A stretch of 64,000 nucleotides of DNA from Chitiniphilus shinanonensis DSM 23277 (GCF_000374805.1 NZ_KB895338.1:62001-126000); one strand, 5' to 3'; counted from the first letter of the stretch, positions 36,662 to 48,099 are shown. Notes: generated from the letters alone by a model not told the origin. Numbers and translations: made by a program.

Positions 36662-37761
36662 GCCTTGGCTTCTCCGTTCAGCTTGAGGTCGGCCCACTTC
36701 ATCACCGCCAGCGTCTCGGTTTCGTTCAGCTCATAGAACTGGCCGCGCTTGAGGCGCGGCGGCAGGCCGAACATGCCGAAGCGCACCCGCATCAGCCGGC
36801 TGACGGTCAGCTCGAAGTGCTCGAACATGCGGCGGACTTCGCGGTTGCGGCCTTCCTTGAGCACCACGTTGTACCAGTGATTGGCGCCCTCGCCGCCCGA
36901 CGCGTCGATGCGCTCGAACCTGGCGGGACCGTCGTCCAACTCGATGCCGCGCTTGAGCTGGGCGATCTGCTCGTCGGTCAGCTCACCCAGCACGCGCACC
37001 GCGTATTCACGCTCGATCTCGAAGCGCGGGTGCGTCATGCGGTTGGCCAACTCGCCCGAGGTGGTGAACACCAGCAGGCCGCTGGTGTTGAAGTCCAGCC
37101 GGCCGATGGCGATCCACTTGCTGGAGGCCAGCTTGGGCAGGCGGTCGAACACGGTGACGCGGCCTTGCGGATCGTCGCGGGTGACCAGTTCGCCTTCCTG
37201 CTTGTGGTAGAGCAGCACGCGCGGCAGGCGGTCGGCCCAGCGCAGCTGCACCCGCTTGCTGCCCACGCGCACGTCGTCGCCCGGCTTCACCTTGCAGCCC
37301 AGCTCGGCCACCTTGCCGTTCACCGTGACCTTGCCTTCGGCGATCCAGGTCTCGACTTCGCGGCGCGAGCCCCAACCGGAGAACGCCAGTGCCTTTTGCA
37401 GGCGCTCCTCGCCGATCTGGTCCGGTGTGAGGCGCTTCTCGCGCAGCTGCTTCTGCTTGGCCACTTCCTTCTGCGAGCCGGCGCGCACCGCCAGCTTCTT
37501 GGCGCGGGTCACCGGGGCCTTGCGCGCCACCGGGGCGGCGGCGTATTCGCCCTCGGCGGGCTTGGTCCCCGGCTTGCCGCCGGCCTGGGGCGCCGGCTTG
37601 CCGCGCGTGCCGCCCGGTTTGCCCAGGGCGGCCTTGCTGCTGACCCATTCGTCGCCGGCCGCGTGCGGCTTGCGACGCTGCGCGACCTGGCCACGGGCCG
37701 TGGCGCCGGCCTTTTCCTCGCGGATCGCCGGCTGCGGGCGTCGGGCTCGGGTATTTCTCAT
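36658..37761 (-). CDS. rluB: 23S rRNA pseudouridine synthase RluB
   Basis: 367 residues. A basic, low-complexity N-terminal extension of about 105 residues precedes an S4 RNA-binding domain (RLQKALAFSGWGSRREVETWIAEG). The RsuA/RluB-type catalytic domain follows, with GRLDFNTSGLLVFTTSGELANRM (catalytic Asp) and EGRNREVRRMFEHF. RluB modifies 23S rRNA near position 2605. The extension is typical of betaproteobacterial homologues. Confidence 0.95.
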   Translation of the reverse strand: MRNTRARRPQPAIREEKAGATARGQVAQRRKPHAAGDEWVSSKAALGKPGGTRGKPAPQAGGKPGTKPAEGEYAAAPVARKAPVTRAKKLAVRAGSQKEVAKQKQLREKRLTPDQIGEERLQKALAFSGWGSRREVETWIAEGKVTVNGKVAELGCKVKPGDDVRVGSKRVQLRWADRLPRVLLYHKQEGELVTRDDPQGRVTVFDRLPKLASSKWIAIGRLDFNTSGLLVFTTSGELANRMTHPRFEIEREYAVRVLGELTDEQIAQLKRGIELDDGPARFERIDASGGEGANHWYNVVLKEGRNREVRRMFEHFELTVSRLMRVRFGMFGLPPRLKRGQFYELNETETLAVMKWADLKLNGEAKA

Positions 37762-37868
37762 TGCGGATCATCCAAAAGCAAACCGCGATTATACCTGCGG
37801 CGGCAATGACAAGGGCCGCCCGCGGGCGGCCCGGATATGGCGACAGGACAAGGGCGAGTCCTGAATTT

Positions 37869-37983
37869 AGAGCGGCTGACAAAACCCAGCGAAGCGGTTC
37901 TGGCAAGGAGCGCGAAACGTAGACAGTACAAGGTGTACGGCAAGTGAGCGTGACGCAGCCAGAAGGGTTTTGTCAGCCGCTCT
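37869..37983 (+). repeat. TIR element copy C (MITE-like), 115 bp, perfect 19-bp TIRs
   Basis: The ends AGAGCGGCTGACAAAACCC (37869-37887) and GGGTTTTGTCAGCCGCTCT (37965-37983) are exact complements. The core reads CTGGCAAGGAGCGCGAAACG followed by GTACAAGGTGTACGGCAAG. It is the shortest and best-preserved copy. The right TIR overlaps the first base of the stop codon of the 144-residue gene. It contains no gene. Confidence 0.92.
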
Positions 37984-38417
37984 CAGCGTGCCGAGAAGAA
38001 GGCGATGCTGCCCAGGCTGGTCAGCCCGAGATTGAAATACTGCGGCGGCACCGGATCGGCGGCACCGCGCAGTTCGGTCCTGCGCAGGATCTCGAACAGC
38101 ACTTCGATTTCCTTGAACCACTTCAGCAGGCGGGTATCGCCATTGATCACGCCTTCGATCCGCTCCTTGGCCGGATGCTCGCCCTGCACCGCGATGCGGC
38201 CATCGTCGGTGCCCACCAGCTGGATGGCCGGCGGCACGGTGATTTCGTGTTGCAACAGCAGGGCGCCCAGATCCTCGCCGTACTTCTTCAGTTCGATCGC
38301 CGCCTTGTTACGGATGTCCGAAAGCCGGATTTCGCCCTCGTCCCCGGAGACCCCCAGGAACCGGGCGATGCCATCGTCCAGTGCGGTCCCCTCCCCCATT
38401 TCGCTGACCATGTTCAT
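37983..38417 (-). CDS. hypothetical protein (144 aa)
   Basis: Starts at the ATG at 38417 with AAGGA upstream (MNMVSEMGEGTALDDGIARFLGV). It is a soluble, acidic protein with an even mix of helix and strand and no membrane segment or signal peptide. Segments such as IELKKYGEDLGALLLQHEITVPPAIQLVG look folded. I do not recognise the family. Its last bases run into repeat copy C, whose hairpin would form right after translation stops. Confidence 0.75.
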   Translation of the reverse strand: MNMVSEMGEGTALDDGIARFLGVSGDEGEIRLSDIRNKAAIELKKYGEDLGALLLQHEITVPPAIQLVGTDDGRIAVQGEHPAKERIEGVINGDTRLLKWFKEIEVLFEILRRTELRGAADPVPPQYFNLGLTSLGSIAFFSAR

Positions 38418-38482
38418 CGTTAAATCCTTATATCCGCCGTCACGTACATGTTTGGTGCACCCCATCGTAGCAAACGGATTTT

Positions 38483-41083
38483 TTAGTCTTTGCCCGGAAG
38501 TGACAAACGGTTGACCTGAGTCATGGAACGGAGTTCGTAGAGTTTTTCCAACGCCTGTCGGGGACTTAGGGCGTCCACGTCCAGCGCTTCGAGCACCTCG
38601 ACGGCCGGGTGTGCCACGGGTTCCGCTTCCGGCGGCACCGGGGCGGCGAACAGGTCGCCTTGTAAGCCATTGCTGATACTGCCCTGTTCCAGCTCCACCA
38701 GCTTACGCTTCGCCTGTCGGATCACGTCACGCGGCACGCCGGCCAGCTGGGCCACCGCCACCCCGTAACTCTGCGAGGCCGGGCCTTCCTGCACCGCGTG
38801 CAGGAACACGATCTTGTCCTTGTGCTCGACCGCATCCAGGTGCACGTTGACCACATTGGGGTAATCCTGCGCCAGTCGGGTCAGTTCGAAATAATGGGTG
38901 GCGAACAGGGTGTAGGCACGGTTCTTCTCGATCAGCTGGCGGGCAATGGCCCAGGCCAGCGCCAGACCGTCGAAGGTCGAGGTGCCCCGGCCCACTTCGT
39001 CCATCAGCACCAGGCTGTGCTCGGTGGCGTTGTTGAGGATGTTGGCGGTCTCGGTCATCTCCACCATGAAGGTCGAGCGCCCGCCCGCCAGGTCGTCCGA
39101 GGCGCCGATGCGGGTGAAGATGCGGTCCACCCGGCCGATCACCGCCTGGGTGGCCGGCACCAGGCTGCCGACGTGCGCCAGCAGCACGATCAGCGCGGCC
39201 TGGCGCATGTAGGTCGATTTACCGCCCATGTTGGGGCCGGTGATCAACAGCAGTTTGCGGCGCAGGTTGAAGCACAGCGCGTTGGGGATGAAGTCGTCGA
39301 TCTGGGCCTCGACCACCGGGTGGCGACCGGCCTCGATGTCGATCACGGTGTCGTCCACGAACTGTGGCGCCACGTAGCGCCCCATCACCGCGCGTTCGGC
39401 CAGGCAGGCCAGCACGTCCACGCTGGCGGCGGCGTGCGCGGCCAGTCGCAGCGCGGGCAGGTGCGGCTGCAACTGCTCCAGCAATTGTTCGTAGAGTTGT
39501 TTTTCCAGCGCCAGCGCGCGTTCCTGCGCCGACAGCGCCTTGTCCTCGAACTGCTTCAGCTCGGGGGTGATGTAGCGCTCGGCGTTCTTCATGGTCTGGC
39601 GACGCCGGTAGTCGGGCGGCACCTGGTCGACGAAGGAATTGGTGACTTCGATGAAATAGCCGGCGACGCGGTTGTACTCGACGCGCAGGGTGGCGATGCC
39701 GGTGCGTTCGCGCTCGCGTTGTTCCATCTGCGCCAGGAATTCGCCGCCGTGGGTCTGGATGGCGCGCAGCTCGTCCAGCTCGCCGCTGTAGCCATCGGCG
39801 ATCACCCCGCCCTCGCGCAGCACCACCGATGGTTCCGGCAGAATGGCGGCGGCCAGCAGCGCGTGGATCGCATCGTCGGGCGCCAGCGCCTGGGCCAGGC
39901 CCTGGAAGAACTCGCCCTCGGGCAGTTGCGCGGCCAGTTGCGGCAGGCGCAGCAGGCTGTCGCGCAGGCTGGAGAGATCGCGCGGGCGCGCCGAGCGCAG
40001 GGCCACGCGGCTGGCGATGCGCTCGATGTCGGCCACTTCGTCGAGCGTGCGATGCAGATCGACGTAACCGCCGCTGTCGATCAGCGCCGAGATCGCCGAC
40101 TGGCGTTGCAGGATGGCGCGATGGTCGCGCAGCGGGTGGTGCAGCCAATGGTGCAGCAGGCGCGAGCCCATGCCGGTGGCGCATTGGTCCAGCAGCGAGA
40201 ACAGCGTCGGCGCCGTTTCGCCGCGGATGGTCTCCGTCAGCTCCAGGTTGCGGCGGGTGGCGGCGTCCAGTTCGATGTACTGGCTGGCGTGCTCGACGCG
40301 TAGTCCGGCCAGCGCCGGCGAGGCGCCCCCCTGGGTGGTCTTGACGTATTCCAGCAGCGCGCCGGCACCGCCCAGCGCCAGCATACCGTCGACCACGCCG
40401 AAGCCCGCCAGGTCGTGCACGTCGAAATGCCGGGCCAGATTGCGCGCGGCCGCCTGGGGGTCGAACTGCCACGCCGCCAGGCGCCGCACCGGGATCGCCA
40501 GCTGGTCGAGCAGCGCCAGCGCGGTGTCGTCGGCCACCAGCACTTCCGCCGGGCGCAGCCGCTCCAGCTCGGAGGGCAGCTTCTCGACATCGCTGTCCAT
40601 CAGCGCGAAGTCGCCCGACGCCAGCGACAGCCACGCCAGCCCCAGCCGGCCCTTGTGCGCCACCAGCGCCAGCAGGCGGTTCTCGCGCTTGTCGTCCAGC
40701 AGTGCGGCATCGGTGAGCGTGCCGGGCGTGACCACCTTGACCACCTTGCGCTCGACCGGCCCCTTGGCGAGCGCGGGGTCGCCGACCTGTTCGGCGATCG
40801 CCACCGATTCGCCCAGCTTGACCAGCTTGGCCAGATAGCCTTCGCAGGCATGGTGCGGCACGCCGGCCATCTTGATCGGCTGGCCGGCACTCTGGCCGCG
40901 CGTGGTCAGGGTGATGTCCAGCAGCTTGGCCGCCTTGACGGCGTCGTCGAAGAACAGCTCGTAGAAGTCGCCCATGCGGTAGAACAGCAGCTTGTCGGGG
41001 TGCTCGGCCTTCATGGCGAGGTACTGCTGCATCATCGGGGTGTGGCTGAGGGCGCTGTTCTCTTTGATCTTTTCTCGTTTCAT
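38483..41083 (-). CDS. mutS: DNA mismatch repair protein MutS
   Basis: 866 residues. The mismatch-reading motif FYE is in [11 protein letters not shown] (residues near 40). The connector, lever and clamp domains are followed by an ATPase with Walker [14 protein letters not shown], Walker [17 protein letters not shown] and the ATHYFELT signature. The C-terminus with helix-turn-helix and tetramerisation region is present. The start at 41083 gives [21 protein letters not shown], matching MutS; the upstream in-frame extension is not coding. Confidence 0.97.
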   Translation of the reverse strand: MKREKIKENSALSHTPMMQQYLAMKAEHPDKLLFYRMGDFYELFFDDAVKAAKLLDITLTTRGQSAGQPIKMAGVPHHACEGYLAKLVKLGESVAIAEQVGDPALAKGPVERKVVKVVTPGTLTDAALLDDKRENRLLALVAHKGRLGLAWLSLASGDFALMDSDVEKLPSELERLRPAEVLVADDTALALLDQLAIPVRRLAAWQFDPQAAARNLARHFDVHDLAGFGVVDGMLALGGAGALLEYVKTTQGGASPALAGLRVEHASQYIELDAATRRNLELTETIRGETAPTLFSLLDQCATGMGSRLLHHWLHHPLRDHRAILQRQSAISALIDSGGYVDLHRTLDEVADIERIASRVALRSARPRDLSSLRDSLLRLPQLAAQLPEGEFFQGLAQALAPDDAIHALLAAAILPEPSVVLREGGVIADGYSGELDELRAIQTHGGEFLAQMEQRERERTGIATLRVEYNRVAGYFIEVTNSFVDQVPPDYRRRQTMKNAERYITPELKQFEDKALSAQERALALEKQLYEQLLEQLQPHLPALRLAAHAAASVDVLACLAERAVMGRYVAPQFVDDTVIDIEAGRHPVVEAQIDDFIPNALCFNLRRKLLLITGPNMGGKSTYMRQAALIVLLAHVGSLVPATQAVIGRVDRIFTRIGASDDLAGGRSTFMVEMTETANILNNATEHSLVLMDEVGRGTSTFDGLALAWAIARQLIEKNRAYTLFATHYFELTRLAQDYPNVVNVHLDAVEHKDKIVFLHAVQEGPASQSYGVAVAQLAGVPRDVIRQAKRKLVELEQGSISNGLQGDLFAAPVPPEAEPVAHPAVEVLEALDVDALSPRQALEKLYELRSMTQVNRLSLPGKD

Positions 41084-41312
41084 CGGAATGCGGGGCCGTG
41101 CGGAAGGCGTCTGGGCGGAAGGCCGCATTCTACCCGGCGCGCCGGGGCGGATCGACCTTCGGGCGGCCAGCCGCCCTCGCCGGCGCGCCGGGTATCGGCC
41201 GGCCGACCTTCCAGCCCCGGAAAACGGGCTGCCACCTTGGGCTTTGTTGCACTGCAACCAAAAATCAAGCGGAGCCGTCGCCATCGCGACGGAAAAGCAT
41301 GGAGAAAGTCCA

Positions 41313-42356
41313 ATGAACCCTCGCCGCCTGCATTGCCTGTTCCTGTTGTTGACGGTGGCTTCGGCCTGCGCCGAGCCGACACCACCCCCGTTACCGCCGC
41401 TGGGCGCCAGCGAGGAGATGCTTACCGTCTCCGGCCTGTCTTCCGGCGGCTACATGGCCGTGCAGATGCAGGTGGCGCACTCGGCGCTGGTGCGCGGCGC
41501 CGGGATTCTGGCCGGTGGCGCCTACTATTGCGCCCGCAACAACGTTGCCAACACCGTCAACTGCATGGCGCCGGGCAGCTCGTCGCTGTACCCGCCGGTG
41601 CCGCCGGTGTCGCGGCTGATCGACGAGGCCGAACAGCAAGGCCACCTGGGGCAGATCGATCCGCCCACCAACCTGGCCCAGCACAAGGTATGGCTGCTCA
41701 GCGGCAGCGGCGACCAGACGGTGACGACGCAGGCGGTGGACCTGCTGCGCAATTTCTATCGCCGCTGGGTACCGGAATCCGCGCTGGTCTACGCCCACGT
41801 GCCCACCGCCGGCCACGCGCTGATCCAACCCGACGCGCCCGACGCCAACGACTGCCCGGTCACCGCGTCGCCCTATATCAACCGCTGCGGCGAATTCGAC
41901 GCGCCGGGCCGCCTGCTCGCCCACCTGCTGGGGCCGTTGCAACCGAAGAGCGAGTCGCCGCAGGGGCGCATCGTGCCGTTCTCGCAGCACGAGTTCACCG
42001 GGGGCACGTCCGACAGCCGGCTCTCAGGTCTGGCGAAGACCGGCTATGTGTACGTGCCCCCGGCGTGCGAGCAGGGCGGCTGCCGGGTGCACGTGGCGTT
42101 TCACGGCTGCCAGCAGCAGGCGGAACGGCTGGGGATGCTGTTCATTGAGGAATCCGGCTACAACCGCTGGGCCGACAGCAACCGGCTGATCGTGCTGTAC
42201 CCGCAGATCGCCACGCAGTCGTTCTGGCCCAGCGTGTTCAACCCCAAGGCGTGCTGGGACTGGTGGGGCTACAGCGGCGTGGATTACCACCTGCGCAGCG
42301 GACGACAGATCGCCGCGGTCAAGGCCATGATCGACCGCCTCGCCAGCCCGCGCTGA
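41313..42356 (+). CDS. PHB depolymerase-family esterase, secreted or periplasmic
   Basis: 347 residues with a signal peptide ([13 protein letters not shown]). The lipase box is [11 protein letters not shown] near residue 45. An Asp in SGSGDQTV and a His in TAGHALIQ complete a plausible catalytic triad. Family landmarks include [18 protein letters not shown] and [10 protein letters not shown]. It should hydrolyse short-chain poly(3-hydroxyalkanoate) chains or oligomers. GGAG lies upstream of the ATG at 41313. Whether it acts on exogenous or endogenous polymer is unclear. Confidence 0.88.
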   Translation: MNPRRLHCLFLLLTVASACAEPTPPPLPPLGASEEMLTVSGLSSGGYMAVQMQVAHSALVRGAGILAGGAYYCARNNVANTVNCMAPGSSSLYPPVPPVSRLIDEAEQQGHLGQIDPPTNLAQHKVWLLSGSGDQTVTTQAVDLLRNFYRRWVPESALVYAHVPTAGHALIQPDAPDANDCPVTASPYINRCGEFDAPGRLLAHLLGPLQPKSESPQGRIVPFSQHEFTGGTSDSRLSGLAKTGYVYVPPACEQGGCRVHVAFHGCQQQAERLGMLFIEESGYNRWADSNRLIVLYPQIATQSFWPSVFNPKACWDWWGYSGVDYHLRSGRQIAAVKAMIDRLASPR

Positions 42357-42476
42357 AGCACGCGACGATCATCGGCGAAGGCTGCGCCAAATTGGTGCGC
42401 GGCTGGAGTCTCCCCCCGTCCGAATGCTATCTTCATCGTTTTGCCCATCGGGCCGCTTGGAGGGGAGACGCACGCC

Positions 42477-43322
42477 ATGCATGTCGAAATCGGGGAAGCC
42501 TGGGACATCGTCCGGCATTATCGTGAGGACGAGGCCCAGGCTTGCCAGCGGCTGGAGGACTGGTTCAGCCACGGCGGCAGCGCGCTGGCCGGGCAGACCG
42601 GCGAAACCCTGATCGAGGCCCTGGTGCGCGCCGACTGGGTGGAGGGCGTCAACCTCGCGCTGCGCCATGGCTTTCATCCCAGCGACCTGCCCCAACCCGC
42701 CGTGCTGCTGTGCCTGGCCCCCAGCGGGCCGATGGCGCGCCGCCTGATCGAGGCCGGCGTGCCGGTCAATCCCGACCTCGCCACCGGCGCGCCCTGCCCT
42801 GTGGAAACCGCCGTGCGCGAGGATCGCCGCGAGGTGCTCGATGTGCTGCTGCACCACGGCGCCGACCCCAATATCCGCCTGTCCGATGGCGGCTGCCCGC
42901 TTTACTTCGCCGCCCACCTGGGCCGGGTGGAGGTCGTGCGCGCGCTGCTGGTGCTGGGCGCGGACGTCAACAACGGCGAGATCCATGGCGAGACGCCGCT
43001 GCTGGCGGCGATTGCCGAATTGAACGTGGACGTCACCCGCCTGCTGCTCGATGCCGGCGCCGACGTCGAGGCGCGGCGCCAGGACGGCGCCTCGCCGCTT
43101 CAGGTGACGCTGGCCGAATCCAGCGCGCTCCCCGCCGACGAGGCGGACAAGCGCCGCCTGAGCATCTTCGAGATGTTGTTGAACGCCGGCGCCGATCCGC
43201 TGGTGCAGCGCGACCCGACCCTGGTCGAACTGGCGCGGGAGCGCTTCGGCGAAGCCTCGCCGGTGGCCCAGGCCGTCGCGGCCTGGATCGAGCAGGCGCA
43301 GGCCACGCCGGCCGACAGCTGA
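42477..43322 (+). CDS. ankyrin-repeat protein
   Basis: 281 residues with at least four ankyrin units from about residue 90 on (PVETAVREDRREVLDVLLHHGADPN, CPLYFAAHLGRVEVVRALLVLGADVN, TPLLAAIAELNVDVTRLLLDAGADV, and a last one with LLNAGADP). There is no signal peptide. It is a scaffold or protein-binding protein of unknown partner. It ends at a strong terminator shared with gdhA. Confidence 0.88.
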   Translation: MHVEIGEAWDIVRHYREDEAQACQRLEDWFSHGGSALAGQTGETLIEALVRADWVEGVNLALRHGFHPSDLPQPAVLLCLAPSGPMARRLIEAGVPVNPDLATGAPCPVETAVREDRREVLDVLLHHGADPNIRLSDGGCPLYFAAHLGRVEVVRALLVLGADVNNGEIHGETPLLAAIAELNVDVTRLLLDAGADVEARRQDGASPLQVTLAESSALPADEADKRRLSIFEMLLNAGADPLVQRDPTLVELARERFGEASPVAQAVAAWIEQAQATPADS

Positions 43323-43345
43323 TCCTTTCCCGCCCCAAAACAAAT

Positions 43346-43376
43346 ACGGCGTACCGGATTCCGGTACGCCGTTTTG
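43346..43376. terminator. bidirectional terminator
   Basis: A 12-bp perfect stem ACGGCGTACCGG / CCGGTACGCCGT with a 3-base loop. T-rich on both sides, placed between the convergent ankyrin and gdhA genes. Confidence 0.9.
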
Positions 43377-43418
43377 CATGGGCCAGCCCGCGCGGCGGGG
43401 CCGCGCATGGGGTTCGCC

Positions 43419-44762
<1,344 letters not shown>

Positions 44763-44787
44763 TTCTAGTCACCCCGGCATCAGTAAT

Positions 44788-44804
44788 TGCACCAAAGCGG
44801 GGCA
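44788..44804. promoter_or_regulatory. NtrC-like site, proximal
   Basis: TGCACC-AAAGC-GGGGCA matches the NtrC consensus TGCACC-N5-GGTGCA at 11 of 12 defined bases. It is centred about 34 bases before the gdhA start codon. Confidence 0.55.
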
Positions 44805-44889
44805 TTCTATGCGAGTGAGAGAACAAGCACCAACGCATCTATTGAGCAAAAACAAGAAGATGTGAATGGAATACGATCTGCGGTATCGC

Positions 44890-44906
44890 CGCACCTGGAT
44901 GGTGCA
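44890..44906. promoter_or_regulatory. NtrC-like site, distal
   Basis: CGCACC-TGGAT-GGTGCA also matches at 11 of 12 bases. Its centre is 102 bases from the proximal site, close to ten helical turns. Confidence 0.55.
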
Positions 44907-45111
44907 CTAAGTCTCGGAATCGTCTGAAAAATGCGGGTTATTGCTGAACCGTTTTGGGGCAAAAAACTTTCATCGGGCGGAAAACGATTCCCGCCTTCCA
45001 CGCAAGGCTGTGCCAGCCCCGGAATGGCTAAGCAGGGCAAAAAAGCCAACCAGGGCAAAATATGACAATCCGTCGGGCGATGTATGGAACCCGGAGTGTC
45101 GTATTTGCGCA

Positions 45112-45450
45112 TCACTCCTGCGGCAAAGGGGTGGCCATCCGGGCCGGATGACCGAACGCGCCGTCGCCATAGGTGCGCAGCACCTGCGAGATGATCACCT
45201 GATAGCCGCTCAGCCATTCGCTGTAGCGCCGCTTGGCCTCCTGGTGCAGCGGGTGGGCGATCAGCGCGCGCAGACCGGCCTCGTCGGACCAGTAATACAC
45301 ATTGCACACGCGCCCGGTCTTCGGGTCCTCCCACGCTTCCTCGCCCAGGTAGCCCGCGGTCTGCCGCGCCGCCTCGGCGATCTGCGCGTCCAGGCGATGG
45401 AAATCATCGTCGAACTGGTGGGTGTCGAAGATGAAGGTGGCGCTGTACAT
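45112..45450 (-). CDS. ABM-like small dimeric alpha-beta barrel protein
   Basis: 112 residues starting MYSATFIFDTHQFDDDFHRLD. The body (ARQTAGYLGEEAWEDPKTGRVCNVYYWSDEAGLRALIAHPLHQEAKRRYSEW in outline) follows the antibiotic-biosynthesis-monooxygenase fold with a YYW strand and a His-rich helix. Members include haem-degrading and quinol oxygenases, but most are uncharacterised. It is soluble and probably monocistronic. Confidence 0.75.
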   Translation of the reverse strand: MYSATFIFDTHQFDDDFHRLDAQIAEAARQTAGYLGEEAWEDPKTGRVCNVYYWSDEAGLRALIAHPLHQEAKRRYSEWLSGYQVIISQVLRTYGDGAFGHPARMATPLPQE

Positions 45451-45561
45451 GGCGATGGCTCCGAGGGTTGGGGCGAATCGGCCTTCGCTGGCGAGTGCGA
45501 AGGATGAAGGCCGGCGTGCCGGGCAAGGCGCGCGATGATAGAGGCATGGCGAGTGGTACGC

Positions 45562-45603
45562 AAAAAGAGCGGGCCCCAGGTCGATTTGCCCTGGAGCCCG
45601 CCC
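45562..45603 (-). terminator. intrinsic terminator of EF-G paralogue gene
   Basis: On the minus strand GCGGGCTCCAGG - 9 - CCTGGGGCCCGC is followed by TCTTTTTG, 18 bases after the stop. Confidence 0.85.
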
Positions 45604-45619
45604 CGTTGCGTAGTGGCGA

Positions 45620-47647
45620 TCAGTGGACGATAGCCGCCGCCACTTGCGCCGGCACCGGCGCGTAATGGTCGAACTGCATGGTGAAGCTGGCGCGCCCGGA
45701 ACTGAGCGCACGCAGCTGGCCGATGTAGCCGAACATGTTCTGCAACGGCACCTGCGCCTCGATCGCCGCGGCGTTGGCACGCTGCGTCTGGTCGCGCACC
45801 AGCCCGCGACGGCGGTTGATGTCGCCGATGCTGTCGCCCACGTACTCCAGCGGCGTCACCACTTCCACCGCCATCACCGGCTCCAGCAATTGCGGGCCGG
45901 CGTCGCGCAGCGCCTGCCGCAACGCGGCGGCGGCGGCCAGCTCGAACGCCAGCGACGACGAATCCTTTTCGTGATGGCTGCCATCGAGCAGCGTCACTTG
46001 CAGATCCACCACCGGAAAGCCGGCCAGCACACCGGCCTCCGCCGTCCTGCGCACACCCGCCTCCACCGCCGGCACGAACTCGCGCGGCACCGCGCCGCCG
46101 ACGTTGCGGTCGATGAAGACAAAGCCCGCGCCGCGCGGCAGCGGCTCCACCCGCAGCACCACCTCGGCGTACTGCCCGGCGCCGCCGGTCTGCTTGCGAT
46201 GCAGGTAGCGCGTCTCGGCGGCGTGGGTGATCGTCTCGCGGTACGACACCTGCGGCCGGCCCAGCTCCGCCTCGACATGGAAGCGCGTGCGCATGTTCTC
46301 CAGCGCCACCTCCAGTTGCAGCTCGCCCATGCCGGACAGGATGGTCTGCCCGGATTCGGCATCCACCCGCAGCCGCAGGCTAGGGTCCTCCTGCACCATC
46401 GCGTGCAGCGCCTTCAGCATCTGCTGCTGGTCGCCCTGGGTGCGCGCCTGCACCGACACGTCGATCACCGGCTCCGGCGCGTCGATGCGTTCCAGCACCA
46501 GCGGATGATCCGGCGCGGTCAGCGTATCGCCGGTCACCGTGCTTTTCAGCCCGACCACAGCGACGATGGCGCCGGCCGCCACCGCGTCGCGCTCGTGCTT
46601 GCGGTCGGCGTGCATCTCGTACAGCCGCGAAATCCGCTCGCGCTTGCCCTGGGTGGCGTTGTACACCGTATCGCCCTGCTTCAGCCGCCCGCGATACAGG
46701 CGGATGAAGGTGAGCGTGCCGTGGTCGTCGTGCGTCACCTTGAACGCCAGCGCGGCCAAGGGGCCGTCCGGGTTCGGCTGGATGTCGTGCTCGCCGGCCA
46801 CCGGCACGTCGGACGGCGACGGCAGGTAGGCGATCACCGCGTCCAGCAACGGCTCGACACCCTTGTTCTTGAATGCCGAGCCCAGCAGCACCGGCACGAA
46901 GCGGCCCGACAGCGTACCCCGGCGGATGCCGGCGCGCAGTTGCGCTTCGTCCGGCACGCCGCCGTCGAGCCACGCCGCCATCAGCGCGTCGTCCTGTTCC
47001 ACCACCGCTTCGACCAATTGCGCGCGGGCGCTCGCCACCTCGTCCGCCAGATCCGCCGGCACCGGCCCGACCTCGGCCGGCGCGGGGTCGCCGTGCGCCG
47101 GCCAGGTCAGCGCCTGCATCGTCACCAGGTCCACCAGGCCGCGGAACTCGCCCTCGCGGCCGATCGGCCATTGCAGCGGCAGCGGCGTCACGCCGAGGCG
47201 CTGGCGCATCGATTCGACCACGCGCGGGAAATCCGCGCCGATGCGGTCGAGCTTGTTGACGAAGGCCAGTCGCGGCACGTGGTACTTGTCGGCCAGGCGC
47301 CAGTTGGTCTCGGTCTGCGGCTCCACGCCGGCCACGCCGTCGAACACCACCACCGCGCCGTCGAGCACGCGCAGCGAACGGTTCACCTCGATGTTGAAAT
47401 CGATGTGGCCCGGGGTGTCGATCAGGTTGATCTGGTGGCCGTGCCAGAACACGGTGGTCGCGGCGCTGTTGATGGTGATGCCGCGCGCCTGTTCCTGCGG
47501 ATCGAAATCCATGGTCGCGGCGCCGTCGTGCACTTCGCCCAGGCGATGGTTCTCGCCGGTGTAGTACAGGATGCGTTCGCTGGTGGTGGTCTTGCCCGCG
47601 TCGACGTGGGCGATGATGCCGATGTTGCGTAGGTTTCTGTCTTCCAT
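45620..47647 (-). CDS. fusA2: elongation factor G paralogue (EF-G2 type)
   Basis: 675 residues, slightly short for EF-G. G motifs are [13 protein letters not shown] (G1), DTPGHIDF (G3) and NKLD (G4). Domain IV has [13 protein letters not shown] and the chain ends [15 protein letters not shown], so all domains are present. It stands apart from ribosomal-protein genes, so it is very probably a second copy rather than the main fusA. Second EF-Gs can act in recycling, in stress or with altered GTPase. AAGGA precedes the ATG. The 450-base leader has two tiny ORFs, a terminator and further hairpins. The symbol is tentative. Confidence 0.88.
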   Translation of the reverse strand: MEDRNLRNIGIIAHVDAGKTTTSERILYYTGENHRLGEVHDGAATMDFDPQEQARGITINSAATTVFWHGHQINLIDTPGHIDFNIEVNRSLRVLDGAVVVFDGVAGVEPQTETNWRLADKYHVPRLAFVNKLDRIGADFPRVVESMRQRLGVTPLPLQWPIGREGEFRGLVDLVTMQALTWPAHGDPAPAEVGPVPADLADEVASARAQLVEAVVEQDDALMAAWLDGGVPDEAQLRAGIRRGTLSGRFVPVLLGSAFKNKGVEPLLDAVIAYLPSPSDVPVAGEHDIQPNPDGPLAALAFKVTHDDHGTLTFIRLYRGRLKQGDTVYNATQGKRERISRLYEMHADRKHERDAVAAGAIVAVVGLKSTVTGDTLTAPDHPLVLERIDAPEPVIDVSVQARTQGDQQQMLKALHAMVQEDPSLRLRVDAESGQTILSGMGELQLEVALENMRTRFHVEAELGRPQVSYRETITHAAETRYLHRKQTGGAGQYAEVVLRVEPLPRGAGFVFIDRNVGGAVPREFVPAVEAGVRRTAEAGVLAGFPVVDLQVTLLDGSHHEKDSSSLAFELAAAAALRQALRDAGPQLLEPVMAVEVVTPLEYVGDSIGDINRRRGLVRDQTQRANAAAIEAQVPLQNMFGYIGQLRALSSGRASFTMQFDHYAPVPAQVAAAIVH

Positions 47648-47705
47648 GATGTGGTCCTTCCACTTCTGGCCGTCCGCCCGGGGCGGATGCGGCCGCAATG
47701 TCCTG

Positions 47706-47735
47706 GTGACCGCCGGCGCCGGGCCGGCGCGGTCA
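47706..47735 (-). other. stable hairpin just upstream of EF-G paralogue
   Basis: GTGACCGC / GCGGTCAC outer stem with a GC-rich self-complementary inside. It begins at the stop of the 45-residue ORF and ends about 60 bases before the ATG of fusA2. No T run follows, so it is more likely a regulatory or processing structure than a terminator. Confidence 0.5.
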
Positions 47736-47870
47736 CGCCGAGTCTTGCTGTGGGGTGGCCACGGGCGGCACCACGCCGCCGACGGCCACGGACGAGCCAA
47801 AGGATGGGCGCAAGCCCCCTTTCCCTTGGCTGGAACGAATTGTGGCGATCAGCTTGTCGTAGGTACGCAT
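47733..47870 (-). CDS. small ORF (45 aa) in the leader of fusA2
   Basis: [16 protein letters not shown]... ends TPQQDSA. AGAGG lies eight bases before the ATG at 47870. It sits between the leader terminator and fusA2 and would be translated only when the terminator is read through. I recognise no family. Expression is inferred from the ribosome site and position. Confidence 0.45.
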   Translation of the reverse strand: MRTYDKLIATIRSSQGKGGLRPSFGSSVAVGGVVPPVATPQQDSA

Positions 47871-47911
47871 GGCGCGGCCTCTTCGGGTTGGACACAAACA
47901 GGGTGCGGGTG

Positions 47912-47949
47912 CAAAACAAAACCCCCGCCGGCGTCGCCGAACGGGGGTT
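47912..47949 (-). terminator. intrinsic terminator inside the fusA2 leader
   Basis: On the minus strand AACCCCCG - 14 - CGGGGGTT is followed by TTGTTTTG, with an inner GGCG/CGCC pairing in the loop. It lies about 265 bases before the fusA2 start and after the 33-residue ORF, a layout suited to attenuation. Confidence 0.7.
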
Positions 47950-47975
47950 GGTGAGGCATTCCCGAAAGGCGACGG

Positions 47976-47997
47976 CCTTCCGGAACGAAACGGAAGG
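47976..47997 (-). other. hairpin after the 33-aa leader ORF
   Basis: CCTTCCG / CGGAAGG stem immediately following the TAG of the small ORF. A ribosome paused at the stop would cover it, which could change folding of the terminator further down. Confidence 0.45.
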
Positions 47998-48099
47998 CTA
48001 ATCCAGCACGACCTGCAATGCGTGCGCACCGACGCGCAGGCACGCACCCGCCACGTGGGCGGCGCTCGGCTGGCGAAGGGTTGCGGGACGACGGTTCAT
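47998..48099 (-). CDS. candidate leader peptide (33 aa) of fusA2
   Basis: MNRRPATLRQPSAAHVAGA..., ending HALQVVLD. A GGAG site is eight bases upstream of the ATG at 48099. It is basic, with no membrane segment. It is the first ORF of the transcript, before the leader terminator. A role as an attenuator peptide is inference from layout only. Confidence 0.45.
   Translation of the reverse strand: MNRRPATLRQPSAAHVAGACLRVGAHALQVVLD

Larger units (their letters stand above)
44763..45111. other. gdhA upstream region
   Basis: 349 bases without a gene. It contains the two NtrC-like sites listed separately and otherwise AT-richer sequence with nothing else recognised. Confidence 0.6.
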
